Source of the DNA: Ignavibacteria bacterium
GTDB lineage: Bacteria; Bacteroidota; Ignavibacteria; Tepidaquicellales; Tepidaquicellaceae
Assembly: GCA_028714695.1 (NCBI GenBank)
Contig: JAQTLX010000016.1
Location: forward strand, 1-64,000
DNA length: 64,000 bases
Direction of reading: 5' to 3'
Numbering within the stretch: position 1 is the first letter of the stretch; every line of letters starts with the position of its first letter. The notes beneath the pieces were generated by a model. The model was given only the letters and a program-made list of their open reading frames with translations, had not been told where the DNA came from and searched no databases. The translations under genes were made by a program, and so were the position numbers. Shown here in pieces: positions 27,939 through 36,446 of this stretch.

Positions 27939-28121
27939 ATGGAAAAGAATTTAAAAATTACACAAGTTAAAAGCATAATCGATACAACAGTAAGGCAAAA
28001 AAGAACTATTGAAGCATTGGGTTTGGGAAGACCTAATTATTCAGTCGTTAAGCAAGACTCGCCTCAGATCAGAGGAATGATCGAGAAGGTAAAACATTTA
28101 GTGAAAGTAGAAGTATTATAG
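27939..28121 (+). CDS. rpmD: Ribosomal protein uL30
   Basis: 60 residues: KITQVKSIIDTTVRQKRTIEALGLGRPNY is the L30 signature. Normal length. It is the last ribosomal gene before the inserted outer-membrane protein gene. Confidence 0.95.
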   Translation: MEKNLKITQVKSIIDTTVRQKRTIEALGLGRPNYSVVKQDSPQIRGMIEKVKHLVKVEVL

Positions 28122-28132
28122 GTAAAATTTTT

Positions 28133-28161
28133 TTGATAGTTATTCAGTGTTACGGTAAATA
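28133..28161 (+). promoter_or_regulatory. Candidate promoter for the inserted outer-membrane protein gene
   Basis: TTGATA (28133-28138), 17-base spacer, TAAATA (28156-28161). It lies 12 bases after the rpmD stop and about 28 bases before the preferred start codon, a well-placed sigma70-like promoter inside the ribosomal cluster. Confidence 0.5.
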
Positions 28162-28188
28162 AACAAAAACTAAATGAAAGGAAAAGAA

Positions 28189-29415
28189 ATGAAATTTGCA
28201 AAACTATTCTCCATTATGCTTTTGGGGATAATGCTTGTATCGGCTGTCTCTCATGCTCAGTCAATTCCCAGCGGAACAGCAAGGTATGAAGCATTAGGAT
28301 ACAATCCGTTTATAAAGGATGCATCAATTGATATTAACAGAAATCCTGCGTGGACGACTGTTTACAGAAATTATGCATTCGGCGATATCGGACGAAATGA
28401 AGTAAATCAAAATCAATTAACAGAACAATTTGGAGCAGTTAATTTCGGTGTCTCAAAAGATTTAGCATTAGGTTTAGTGTTAAATAAATTTGAAGACAGA
28501 TGGAATGAATTCACAATTGATACATTATACGGTGTACAAAGACCGGTAGTTCCTTTAAAAGTTACCTTAGGATGGCAAATGAGTCCGAATTTTGCTTTAG
28601 GTTTGGCTCCTTACTATTCCGGTTGGTCATCAGAAACACAACCGAATGCGACTGATTTATACAAATGGAGTAGTTCAGTATTCGGCGGTACAGTCGGCGT
28701 TTTAGGCAAAATGAAAAGCGGATGGATTGAAGGTGCAGTTGATGTAAAGACACATAAATATTCGTACGAACAAACAGTTGCAAATGTCACAAACACGTTC
28801 GAAAGTAACGGCGGATTAAGTCTCAATATTTTTACAAGAGCATTTTTTGTTGTAAATAAAGCAACGGGCATTAATTTAGTACCTTATTTAAGTTTTGGTA
28901 TGTACAATTGGAATCCGACAATTACGCCGACACCAACAGGATTTCCGGCTGATAAATTCAGTTATTTGGATTTCAACGGCGGACTCGGTATAAATATGCC
29001 GGTACTTGAACATGGATTATTGGCAGGAGGTTTATCTGTCGGTTATCATCAATACAAGGATAAACAGGATAATTCGACATTCCAACAAACATACTCCGAG
29101 TTTTACTTACCGAAATTTAATTTTGGTTTGGAATGGGGATTCACGGATTGGTTGACTGGAAGACTCGGATATTCAAGAGCAGTATCGTCATACAAGAACG
29201 AATACCAATTCACCGGTGTAACAACATATAATAAAGGTACAAATGTTACAGATCCGGACCAGACAATTACAACAGGTCTCGGATTCCATTTTGACAGATT
29301 CAGTCTTGACGGAACAGTCGGAGAAAGATTATACAAGAACGGCATTTATCTTGTCAGCGGTAAGACAAATGATTTATTTGGTATGTTATCTGCCTCATAT
29401 AACTTTGGGAAATAA
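28189..29415 (+). CDS. Outer-membrane beta-barrel protein embedded in the spc operon
   Basis: About 408 residues. A signal peptide (MKFAKLFSIMLLGIMLVSAV, cut after SHAQ) is followed by aromatic-alternating strands (WGFTDWLTGRLGYSRAV, ending LSASYNFGK), as in outer-membrane barrels; it resembles PorV/FadL-like proteins only loosely (RYEALGYNPFIKDASIDINRNPAW). I do not recognise the family. An ATG at 28174 is in frame, but AAAGGA at 28177-28182 points to 28189. It sits between rpmD and rplO, with its own candidate promoter and a strong terminator, so it should be an independent unit within the ribosomal cluster. Function unknown. Confidence 0.82.
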   Translation: MKFAKLFSIMLLGIMLVSAVSHAQSIPSGTARYEALGYNPFIKDASIDINRNPAWTTVYRNYAFGDIGRNEVNQNQLTEQFGAVNFGVSKDLALGLVLNKFEDRWNEFTIDTLYGVQRPVVPLKVTLGWQMSPNFALGLAPYYSGWSSETQPNATDLYKWSSSVFGGTVGVLGKMKSGWIEGAVDVKTHKYSYEQTVANVTNTFESNGGLSLNIFTRAFFVVNKATGINLVPYLSFGMYNWNPTITPTPTGFPADKFSYLDFNGGLGINMPVLEHGLLAGGLSVGYHQYKDKQDNSTFQQTYSEFYLPKFNFGLEWGFTDWLTGRLGYSRAVSSYKNEYQFTGVTTYNKGTNVTDPDQTITTGLGFHFDRFSLDGTVGERLYKNGIYLVSGKTNDLFGMLSASYNFGK

Positions 29416-29450
29416 TATTGTCAAAGGAATAAATAATATATAGTTTAAAT

Positions 29451-29481
29451 GACCCCTTGGTAATCACAAGGGGTCTTATTA
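29451..29481 (+). terminator. Intrinsic terminator inside the ribosomal cluster
   Basis: GACCCCTTG (29451-29459), 7-base loop, CAAGGGGTC (29467-29475), then TTATTATT. It lies after the barrel gene and 27 bases before rplO, so rplO onward would need read-through or a separate promoter. Confidence 0.8.
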
Positions 29482-29501
29482 TTAGTTTAATATAAAAATC
29501 A

Positions 29502-29960
29502 ATGAATATACTCAGTAACTTAAAATACGCAGAAGGCTCGAGAAAAAAACCAAAAAGAGTCGGTAGAGGTCAGGGTTCCGGTTTTGGTGGAACATCAACA
29601 AGAGGTGAGAACGGAGCAAAATCACGTTCAGGCAATAAATACAGAGCATGGTTTGAAGGCGGTCAAATGCCGCTTCAAAGAAGAGTACCGAAATTCGGTT
29701 TCAAGAACATTAACAGAGTTGAGTATAATGTTTTGAATCTCGGCAATATTCAGAAACTTATTGATGAAGGTAAAATTTCTGAGACCAAGATCGACATAAA
29801 ATATTTTCTCAACTTTGGATTCGTAAAAGATTCCCGCAAGCCGTTAAAGATTCTCGGAAACGGAGAATTGAAATCAAAGCTCGAAATATCAGCAAATTCT
29901 TTTAGTAAATCCGCTAAAGAAAAAATCGAAAACCTCGGAGGAAAAGCCATTATCATATGA
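29502..29960 (+). CDS. rplO: Ribosomal protein uL15
   Basis: 152 residues. The Gly/Arg-rich N-terminus (RKKPKRVGRGQGSGFGGTST, then RGENGAKSRSG) and the RRVPKFGFKN box are typical. It is an assembly protein of the 50S subunit. Its end overlaps secY by 4 bases (ATGA), the usual coupling. Confidence 0.97.
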   Translation: MNILSNLKYAEGSRKKPKRVGRGQGSGFGGTSTRGENGAKSRSGNKYRAWFEGGQMPLQRRVPKFGFKNINRVEYNVLNLGNIQKLIDEGKISETKIDIKYFLNFGFVKDSRKPLKILGNGELKSKLEISANSFSKSAKEKIENLGGKAIII

Positions 29961-31294
29961 GCGGTTTCGTAGAAAATTTCAGGAACATTTTTAAAATTGA
30001 GGAACTTAGAACCAGAATCCTCTTTACGATTGCAATACTTATCGTTGTCAGAATAGGTGCGCACATTACCTTACCCGGTATTGATACATCTCTTTTGGCA
30101 GAAGCAAACAAGAACGCAAATTCAAACACATTGTTCGGATTGTATGATTTGTTTGTTGGTGGTGCATTCAGCAAGGCAGCCGTATTCTCACTCGGCATAA
30201 TGCCTTATATCAGTGCCTCTATTATTATTCAATTATTGGGTGCTGTTTTTCCTTATTTCCAGAAACTTCAGAAGGAAGGGGAAGAAGGAAGAAAAAAAAT
30301 AAATCAATTGACCAGATTGGGTACAATTCCCGTTGCTGCTTTGCAGGCATGGGGAATCAGTGTGCAGCTCGGTTCCAGAAGAGCAGGAGAAATGCATATT
30401 GTCAGTCCGGAAGTTTCTACAATAGTATTTACGATCTCAACAGTTGTTTTACTTACAGCAGGAACCATATTACTGATGTGGATGGGAGAGCAGATAACGG
30501 AAAGAGGCATTGGAAACGGTATCTCTTTAATTATTTTCATAGGAATTATAGACAGATTCCCGTACGCTCTATTCAATGAGTATGAAATTATTGCTTCAGG
30601 CGTAAGGAACATATTGGTTGAGGCAATTTATATTGTAGGGTTTGTATTTATTATTGCAGGAGTAATAGCCGTTACAATTGCTACGAGAAAAATCCCTGTC
30701 CAGTATGCCAAAAGGGTGGTGGGCAGAAAAGTTTTCGGAGGTGTAACGCAATATATTCCTCTTAAAGTGAATCAGGCGGGTGTTATGCCGCTTATATTTG
30801 CGCAGTCGATAATGTTTATCCCCAGCACAGTGCTTTCATTTTTCCCGAACAGCGATTTTATGCAGGGTGTAGCAAGTTATTTTGACTATCAAAGTTATTT
30901 TTATTCATTTGTATATGCTTTGCTTATAATATTTTTCACATATTTTTACACGGCAATTGCATTCAATCCAAAGGATGTTGCCGATAATATGAAGAAACAG
31001 GGCGGTTTTATTCCCGGTGTAAGACCCGGAAAACCGACTTCAGATTTCATTGACAATATTTTGACAAAGATAACACTGCCCGGATCAATATTTCTGGCAT
31101 TGATTGCAATAATTCCGTCGATGCTTATGAAACTTGGGGTAACCACAGGTCTGGCGCAATTTTTCGGAGGAACAAGTTTATTAATCGTTGTTGGTGTTGC
31201 GCTCGATACATTACAGCAAATCGAATCTCATTTACTGATGAGGCACTACGACGGCTTTATGAAAGGGACGAAGCTGAAATCCCGCAGATTCTGA
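29957..31294 (+). CDS. secY: Protein translocase subunit SecY
   Basis: 445 residues with about ten membrane segments. The first transmembrane helix (LRTRILFTIAILIVVRIGAH) is followed by the plug region and the conserved cytoplasmic loops (QLTRLGTIPVAALQAWG, ATRKIPVQYAKRVVG with VNQAGVMPLIFAQS). It is the pore of the Sec channel in the inner membrane, working with SecE, SecG and SecA. The usual adk gene is not between secY and map. Confidence 0.97.
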   Translation: MSGFVENFRNIFKIEELRTRILFTIAILIVVRIGAHITLPGIDTSLLAEANKNANSNTLFGLYDLFVGGAFSKAAVFSLGIMPYISASIIIQLLGAVFPYFQKLQKEGEEGRKKINQLTRLGTIPVAALQAWGISVQLGSRRAGEMHIVSPEVSTIVFTISTVVLLTAGTILLMWMGEQITERGIGNGISLIIFIGIIDRFPYALFNEYEIIASGVRNILVEAIYIVGFVFIIAGVIAVTIATRKIPVQYAKRVVGRKVFGGVTQYIPLKVNQAGVMPLIFAQSIMFIPSTVLSFFPNSDFMQGVASYFDYQSYFYSFVYALLIIFFTYFYTAIAFNPKDVADNMKKQGGFIPGVRPGKPTSDFIDNILTKITLPGSIFLALIAIIPSMLMKLGVTTGLAQFFGGTSLLIVVGVALDTLQQIESHLLMRHYDGFMKGTKLKSRRF

Positions 31295-31302
31295 TTCTGA
31301 TT

Positions 31303-32064
31303 ATGTCTCTTGTAAAAAGTGAAAAAGAAATTGTACTAATGAGGGAAAGCTGCAGTATTGTTGCAGGTTCTTTGAAATACATTAAAGATTTTATAAAAGA
31401 AGGTATTACAACCGGAGAAATAGACAGGCTCATTGAAGATTTTATTCTCGGGAACAATGCGTATCCTGCTTTTAAAGGGTACGGCAGTACAAGAAAGAAG
31501 AAAGGCTTCCCGGCGAGTGCATGTATATCGGTTAATGAAGAAGTAGTTCACGGAATACCTTCCGGCAGGAAACTTAAAGCAGGCGATATTGTTTCTGTAG
31601 ATGTGGGTGCTCTTAAAGAAGGATATTACGGAGATGCAGCACATACTTACAAAGTAGGCAGTGTGAGCAACAAAAAAGAAATGCTGCTTAAAGTTACTGA
31701 GGAATCCTTATATAAGGGGATTGAAAAAGCAGTCGCGGGGAATACGATAAATGATATAGCAATAGCAGTACAGACATTTGTTGAAGGGTCTGGATTCAGT
31801 GTTGTTCGTGATTTAGTAGGACACGGTATAGGAAAGAATTTGCATGAAGAGCCCGCAGTACCTAATTATTACAGTACAGCAAATAATTTCAGATTAAAAG
31901 CGGGAATGACGATTGCAATAGAGCCGATGGTGAATTACGGCACATATGACATTATAACATTAGATGACGGATGGACGGTGATTACGAGAGACGGCGAACC
32001 GTCCGCTCATTTTGAGCATACTGTATTAATAACAAACGGTAAACCTGAAATTTTAACTATATAA
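31303..32064 (+). CDS. map: Methionine aminopeptidase, type I
   Basis: 253 residues. The five metal ligands are visible: Asp in VSVDVGA and YYGDAAHT, His in GHGIGKNLHEEP, Glu in AIEPMVNYG and HFEHTVLI. It removes the initiator methionine from nascent proteins in the cytoplasm. It lacks the N-terminal SH3 extension of actinobacterial forms. It sits 8 bases after secY and 6 before infA, as in many spc operons. Confidence 0.96.
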   Translation: MSLVKSEKEIVLMRESCSIVAGSLKYIKDFIKEGITTGEIDRLIEDFILGNNAYPAFKGYGSTRKKKGFPASACISVNEEVVHGIPSGRKLKAGDIVSVDVGALKEGYYGDAAHTYKVGSVSNKKEMLLKVTEESLYKGIEKAVAGNTINDIAIAVQTFVEGSGFSVVRDLVGHGIGKNLHEEPAVPNYYSTANNFRLKAGMTIAIEPMVNYGTYDIITLDDGWTVITRDGEPSAHFEHTVLITNGKPEILTI

Positions 32065-32070
32065 AATTAT

Positions 32071-32289
32071 TTGGTAAAACAGGATTCAATAAAGGTTGAC
32101 GGAATAATAACAGAAATTCTTCCGAATACAACTTTTAAAGTGAAGTTGGAAAACGGGCATGAAATACTTGCTCATATATCAGGTAAGATGAGGATGAATT
32201 ATATCAGGATACTTCAGGGAGATAAAGTAAGTGTTGAACTTTCACCTTACGATTTAACAAAAGGAAGAATCACATACAGGTATAAATAA
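32071..32289 (+). CDS. infA: Translation initiation factor IF-1
   Basis: 72 residues from a TTG codon: [20 protein letters not shown], then the OB-fold [19 protein letters not shown] and the end [16 protein letters not shown], all diagnostic of IF-1. It occupies the A-site during initiation. Confidence 0.97.
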   Translation: MVKQDSIKVDGIITEILPNTTFKVKLENGHEILAHISGKMRMNYIRILQGDKVSVELSPYDLTKGRITYRYK

Positions 32290-32305
32290 AAATAATTATT
32301 ATTAT

Positions 32306-32419
32306 ATGAAAGTAAGAAGTTCTGTAAAAAAGATGTGTGATAAATGCAAGATAATTAAGCGCAAAGGCGTAGTAAGAGTAATATGCATTAATCCAAAACA
32401 TAAACAACGTCAAGGATAA
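32306..32419 (+). CDS. rpmJ: Ribosomal protein bL36
   Basis: 37 residues, easily missed for size. [20 protein letters not shown] is followed by [17 protein letters not shown]. The zinc set Cys11-x2-Cys14-x12-Cys27-x4-His32 is complete, so this is the zinc-binding (C-plus) form. Its place between infA and rpsM is canonical. Confidence 0.95.
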   Translation: MKVRSSVKKMCDKCKIIKRKGVVRVICINPKHKQRQG

Positions 32420-32449
32420 TTTTTTAAATTAATAACACAGGAGTAAAAA

Positions 32450-32830
32450 TTGGCAAGAATAGCAGGTGTTGACCTTCCGAGAAACAAAAGAGTGGTAATC
32501 GGATTAACATCAATTTTCGGAATTGGTCTTTCAACTTCGAAAATGATATTGACCAAACTCGGAATCAACGAGGATACAAAGGTATCCCAGCTTACAGACG
32601 ATGAAGTGAACAAAATAAGGAATGAGATAAGCAGCATTAAGATAGAAGGTGCTTTGAAATCCGAAGTTCAAATGAACATCAAAAGGTTGATGGATACCGG
32701 TACTTACAGAGGTAAAAGACACAGAAGGGGACTGCCTGTAAGAGGTCAGAGGACCAGAACGAATGCGCGCACAAGGAAAGGAAAGAGGAAAACTGTTGCA
32801 GGAAAGAAGAAGGCAGCAGCTAAGAAATAA
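32450..32830 (+). CDS. rpsM: Ribosomal protein uS13
   Basis: 126 residues from TTG, with CAGGAG (32437-32442) as ribosome site and the invariant [19 protein letters not shown] directly after. The C-terminal [20 protein letters not shown] and a Lys/Ala tail contact P-site tRNA. Confidence 0.97.
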   Translation: MARIAGVDLPRNKRVVIGLTSIFGIGLSTSKMILTKLGINEDTKVSQLTDDEVNKIRNEISSIKIEGALKSEVQMNIKRLMDTGTYRGKRHRRGLPVRGQRTRTNARTRKGKRKTVAGKKKAAAKK

Positions 32831-32865
32831 TTAATAGTTGATTTTTAAATTTAAATACATATAAC

Positions 32866-33252
32866 TTGGCTAAGACTTTTAAAAAAGCAAAGAAGAAAAT
32901 TCAGGTTGACTCGAGCGGAGTTGCTCATATAAGAGCCACTTTCAATAACGTTATCGTAACCCTGACTGATGCTTACGGCAATACGGTATCATGGGCATCA
33001 TCGGGCAAGATGGGGTTTAAGGGATCCAAAAAGAATACACCTTTTGCGGCGCAAATGTGTGCAGAAGCAGCGGCAAAAGAAGCATTTGATCTGGGTCTGA
33101 AAAAAATCGAAGTTTTGATTAAAGGCGTTGGATCAGGCAGAGATGCAGCAGTTCGTGCTTTAAATACTGCCGGGTTGGAAATATTATCGATTAAAGATAT
33201 TACACCTCTGCCGCATAATGGCTGCAGACCGCCTAAAAGAAGAAGAGTCTAA
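32866..33252 (+). CDS. rpsK: Ribosomal protein uS11
   Basis: 128 residues from TTG ([17 protein letters not shown]). The [20 protein letters not shown] and C-terminal [16 protein letters not shown] are diagnostic. It forms part of the 30S platform at the mRNA exit. Confidence 0.97.
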   Translation: MAKTFKKAKKKIQVDSSGVAHIRATFNNVIVTLTDAYGNTVSWASSGKMGFKGSKKNTPFAAQMCAEAAAKEAFDLGLKKIEVLIKGVGSGRDAAVRALNTAGLEILSIKDITPLPHNGCRPPKRRRV

Positions 33253-33285
33253 AATATTTTAATATAATTAAAGAAAAAATTATCA

Positions 33286-33915
33286 ATGGCAAGATATACT
33301 GATGCAAGTTGTAAACTCTGCAGAAGAGAAAGAACGAAATTATTCTTGAAGGGTGTCAAGTGTTTTACTGACAAGTGCCCTATCGAATCGAGAAATTATC
33401 CTCCCGGACAGCATGGAATGAGCCGCAGGCCGAGAGTAAGTGATTATCTTATACAGTTAAGGGAAAAACAAAAAATTCGTAAGACATACGGTTTACTTGA
33501 AAAACAATTCAGAGGATATTTTGAAGAAGCAGCGCGAAGAAAAGGAATAACCGGCGATAACCTTGTAAAAATACTTGAAAGCAGATTTGACAATACTTTA
33601 TACAGACTTGGTCTGGCTCCGTCAAGAAAAGCTGCAAGGCAGTTGATACTTCACAGACATCTAACGGTCAACGGTAAAATTGTCAACATTCCTTCTTTTG
33701 TGCTCAGATCAGGCGACGTTATACAGGTGAGAGAGAACAGCAGAAAGCTTCCGGTATTTCACGAAGCAATGAAGAGAATGAAAGACAACATGCTGCCGGC
33801 CTGGTTGAATCTTGATAAGGCAAATATGTCAGGTACTTTCCTGAATGTTCCGGAAAGAACGGATGTACCGTTTATCGGCAATGAACAGCTTGTTGTTGAA
33901 TTGTATTCGAAATAA
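33286..33915 (+). CDS. rpsD: Ribosomal protein uS4 (zinc form)
   Basis: 209 residues. The N-terminus carries Cys9-x2-Cys12-x13-Cys26-x4-Cys31, a zinc site found in part of the S4 family. An S4 RNA-binding domain follows (SRFDNTLYRLGLAPSRKAAR, LHRHLTVNGKIVNIPSF). It is a primary 16S binder and, in E. coli, the alpha-operon regulator. Confidence 0.97.
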   Translation: MARYTDASCKLCRRERTKLFLKGVKCFTDKCPIESRNYPPGQHGMSRRPRVSDYLIQLREKQKIRKTYGLLEKQFRGYFEEAARRKGITGDNLVKILESRFDNTLYRLGLAPSRKAARQLILHRHLTVNGKIVNIPSFVLRSGDVIQVRENSRKLPVFHEAMKRMKDNMLPAWLNLDKANMSGTFLNVPERTDVPFIGNEQLVVELYSK

Positions 33916-33936
33916 AATTTAACATAAACATATATA

Positions 33937-34932
33937 ATGAAAATCAATCATTTACTATTACCAGAAAAGGTAATTAAAGAAGAATCTTCTTACTCTGATA
34001 CATTTGGCAGATTCATCGTTCAACCTCTTGAGAGGGGTTATGGTGTTACTATTGGCAATTCGTTAAGAAGGGTATTAATATCTTCTTTGCCCGGAACAGC
34101 GATAGTAGCATTCAGGGTTAATGATATTCAGCACGAATTTACTACGATAAAAGGTGTTGTTGAAGACGTTTCCGAGATTATACTTAATTTAAAAGAAGTA
34201 CGTTTTAAGGACCTGTCCGGAAAACCCGGTAAAATTGAATTTAAAATATCCGGCCCTGCTGAACTGAAAGCAAAACACATACAGGAAGCAACTGCGGATT
34301 ATGAAATTCTAAATCCCGAACTTCATATCGCCACTCTGAATAAAGAAGGCGTAATGGATATTGAACTTAGAATCGGCAACGGTGTTGGTTATGTTCCTTC
34401 TGAAGAAAATAAGAAATATGATCTGCCGCTTGGTTTTATTCCAGTTGATTCTTTATTTTCTCCAATATTGAACGTGAATTTTACGATTGAAAATCAACGT
34501 GTCGGTCAGAGAACAGATTATGAAAAACTTGTACTTGATATTACAACCAACGGTGCAATCGAACCGGAACTGGCAGTTATACAGGCATCAAAGATACTGA
34601 AAGAACACATTCAGTTATTTCTTAATCTTAGCCCTGATGCAGAATTTAAAGATACTGTCGAAGAGGTAAAAGATGAGCAGTTTGAAAACATCAAAAAGAT
34701 ATTGCTCACTCCTGTTGACGAACTTGATTTATCCGTACGTTCACAGAACTGTCTTCGTTCTGCAAACATAAAAAACATTGCGGAACTTGTAAACAAGCAG
34801 GAATCCGACATGCTGCATTACAGGAATTTCGGAAGAAAATCATTGGCTGAATTAGGCGAACTTATAGAAAGTTTCGGTCTGACATTCGGCATGGACGTCG
34901 AAAAATATATCGGGGAAGAAAAAAAGAAATAA
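33937..34932 (+). CDS. rpoA: RNA polymerase subunit alpha
   Basis: 331 residues. The N-terminal dimerisation domain (RFIVQPLERGYGVTIGNSLR, LPGTAIVAFRVN) and the C-terminal DNA/activator-binding domain (about 255-320; LSVRSQNCLRSANIKNIAEL, GRKSLAELGELI) are joined by a short acidic linker. Standard position between rpsD and rplQ. Confidence 0.97.
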   Translation: MKINHLLLPEKVIKEESSYSDTFGRFIVQPLERGYGVTIGNSLRRVLISSLPGTAIVAFRVNDIQHEFTTIKGVVEDVSEIILNLKEVRFKDLSGKPGKIEFKISGPAELKAKHIQEATADYEILNPELHIATLNKEGVMDIELRIGNGVGYVPSEENKKYDLPLGFIPVDSLFSPILNVNFTIENQRVGQRTDYEKLVLDITTNGAIEPELAVIQASKILKEHIQLFLNLSPDAEFKDTVEEVKDEQFENIKKILLTPVDELDLSVRSQNCLRSANIKNIAELVNKQESDMLHYRNFGRKSLAELGELIESFGLTFGMDVEKYIGEEKKK

Positions 34933-34971
34933 ACCGCTTTTTAAAATTAGATAAACAAACTTTCGTATAGA

Positions 34972-35592
34972 ATGGAACATAGAAAAAAAGGTAGAAAATT
35001 AAAAAGAACCGCTAGCCACAGAAGAGCATTGCTTTCTAATCTTTCAATGTCATTGATAATACATAAAAGAATAAGAACAACACTGGCAAAAGCAAAAGAA
35101 TTAAGATTGTACGTCGAACCTCTTTTGACGAAAGCCAAAAAAGCAGTTTTATTAAAAGATAAGAGTCCCGAGATGTACGTTCATTATGCAAGGGAAATTA
35201 GAAAGTTCCTTAAAGACAGGGAAGCGATTAATATATTACTTAAGGAAGTAGGACCTAAGATTCTCGAACGCAACGGAGGATATACAAGAGTATTGAAAAG
35301 CGGATTCAGAGTAGGGGACGGCGGTGACGAGGCTATTATCGAATTAGTGGATTTCAGCATGGTTGAAAAACCCAAAGCGGAAACTACAAAAGTTACAGGG
35401 TCAAAAACTGCAAAGAAATCTGTGCAAAAAGAGACCGAAGAAACGGCAAAGGAAGAAAAGAAACCCGCGAAAAAAACAACGGCAAAGAAGACAACTGCAA
35501 AGAAAACAGAAGTAAAAGAAAAGAAGACAGAAAAACCCGTAAAGAAAACCGTTGAAAAGAAGCCGGTTAAGAAAACAAAGAAAGAAGAATAA
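34972..35592 (+). CDS. rplQ: Ribosomal protein bL17 with long charged tail
   Basis: 206 residues against the usual about 120. Residues 1-125 are normal L17 (KLKRTASHRRALLSNLSMSL, TKAKELRLYVEPL-like, RNGGYTRVLKSGFRVGDGGD). The last about 80 are almost only Lys, Glu, Thr, Ala and Pro repeats (KKTTAKKTTAKKTE). The tail is in frame and may bind rRNA or be disordered. A terminator follows, closing the superoperon. Confidence 0.95.
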   Translation: MEHRKKGRKLKRTASHRRALLSNLSMSLIIHKRIRTTLAKAKELRLYVEPLLTKAKKAVLLKDKSPEMYVHYAREIRKFLKDREAINILLKEVGPKILERNGGYTRVLKSGFRVGDGGDEAIIELVDFSMVEKPKAETTKVTGSKTAKKSVQKETEETAKEEKKPAKKTTAKKTTAKKTEVKEKKTEKPVKKTVEKKPVKKTKKEE

Positions 35593-35613
35593 AAATTTTT
35601 TATAAGAATATAT

Positions 35614-35641
35614 AAGGCTATCTTATTAAGATAGCCTTTTT
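35614..35641 (+). terminator. Intrinsic terminator after rplQ
   Basis: AAGGCTATCTT (35614-35624), loop ATT, AAGATAGCCTT (35628-35638), then T to 35641. Eleven perfect pairs closing the ribosomal cluster. Confidence 0.88.
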
Positions 35642-35804
35642 CATATAACGCCGTCCTTTATAAAATTTTCAGATTATTTATTTTATCATTTCATAAATCT
35701 TACAAATTTACTAATTTTAACAAACTTAATCCTTAACTTCTGGATAATCATTTTTACAGATATCGTTTTTGCCATCGAGTTAGGATTTCTAATTTAATTA
35801 AACA

Positions 35805-36413
35805 ATGAAAATAATCTCTGCTGAATTTATTAGCAGCATCTACGATTTAAGAACATTACCGAAATCTGTATTGTCAGAGTTTGTATTCGTAGGTCGCTCG
35901 AACGTGGGAAAATCTTCGATGATAAATAAAGTTTGCAACAGGAAGAGCCTTGCGAAAATCGGTTCCGTTCCGGGCAAGACAAGGCAGTTGAACTATTTTC
36001 TGATTAATGAAGAGTTTTATCTTGTTGACCTTCCGGGTTACGGGTATGCCAAAGTGCCTGAGCAGATTAGAGCAGGATGGAGAAAACTTGTTGAAGAATA
36101 TATTAGCGAGAGACAAAATGTAAACATGGTTTTTGTGCTTATAGACGCAAGACATGAGCCTACATATCTTGATGAATTGATGGTAAGTTGGCTGGAGTAT
36201 TATGAAATTCCATACGCAATTGTACTGACAAAATCAGATAAGATTTCCAAGAACAAAATGGAAAAGCAGATTTACCGTGCATCGAAGATTGTAAACAACG
36301 AGGATTTATGCAAGGATTACATTCCGTTTTCAATCATTTCCGGTGAAGGAAGAAACGAGGTAATTGGTTTAATCAATAATGCTCTAAAATCGCCCAAGAA
36401 ACACGAAGAGTAA
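35805..36413 (+). CDS. engB: Ribosome-biogenesis GTPase EngB/YsxC
   Basis: 202 residues. P-loop GRSNVGKSS, switch region GKTRQLNYF, G3 DLPGYGYAK and G4 LTKSDK are all present, in the spacing of the small EngB/YihA family. It aids late 50S assembly and is usually essential. It is monocistronic or pairs loosely with the following dehydrogenase gene (34-base gap). Confidence 0.94.
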   Translation: MKIISAEFISSIYDLRTLPKSVLSEFVFVGRSNVGKSSMINKVCNRKSLAKIGSVPGKTRQLNYFLINEEFYLVDLPGYGYAKVPEQIRAGWRKLVEEYISERQNVNMVFVLIDARHEPTYLDELMVSWLEYYEIPYAIVLTKSDKISKNKMEKQIYRASKIVNNEDLCKDYIPFSIISGEGRNEVIGLINNALKSPKKHEE

Positions 36414-36446
36414 AAAACACCCCAAATCCGGATAATTCTTTTAAAT

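Noticed and set aside
29451-29481. Attenuator regulating rplO rather than a terminator of the barrel gene
   Set aside because: Possible, but the hairpin has a plain stem and T-rich tail with no competing antiterminator that I can see.
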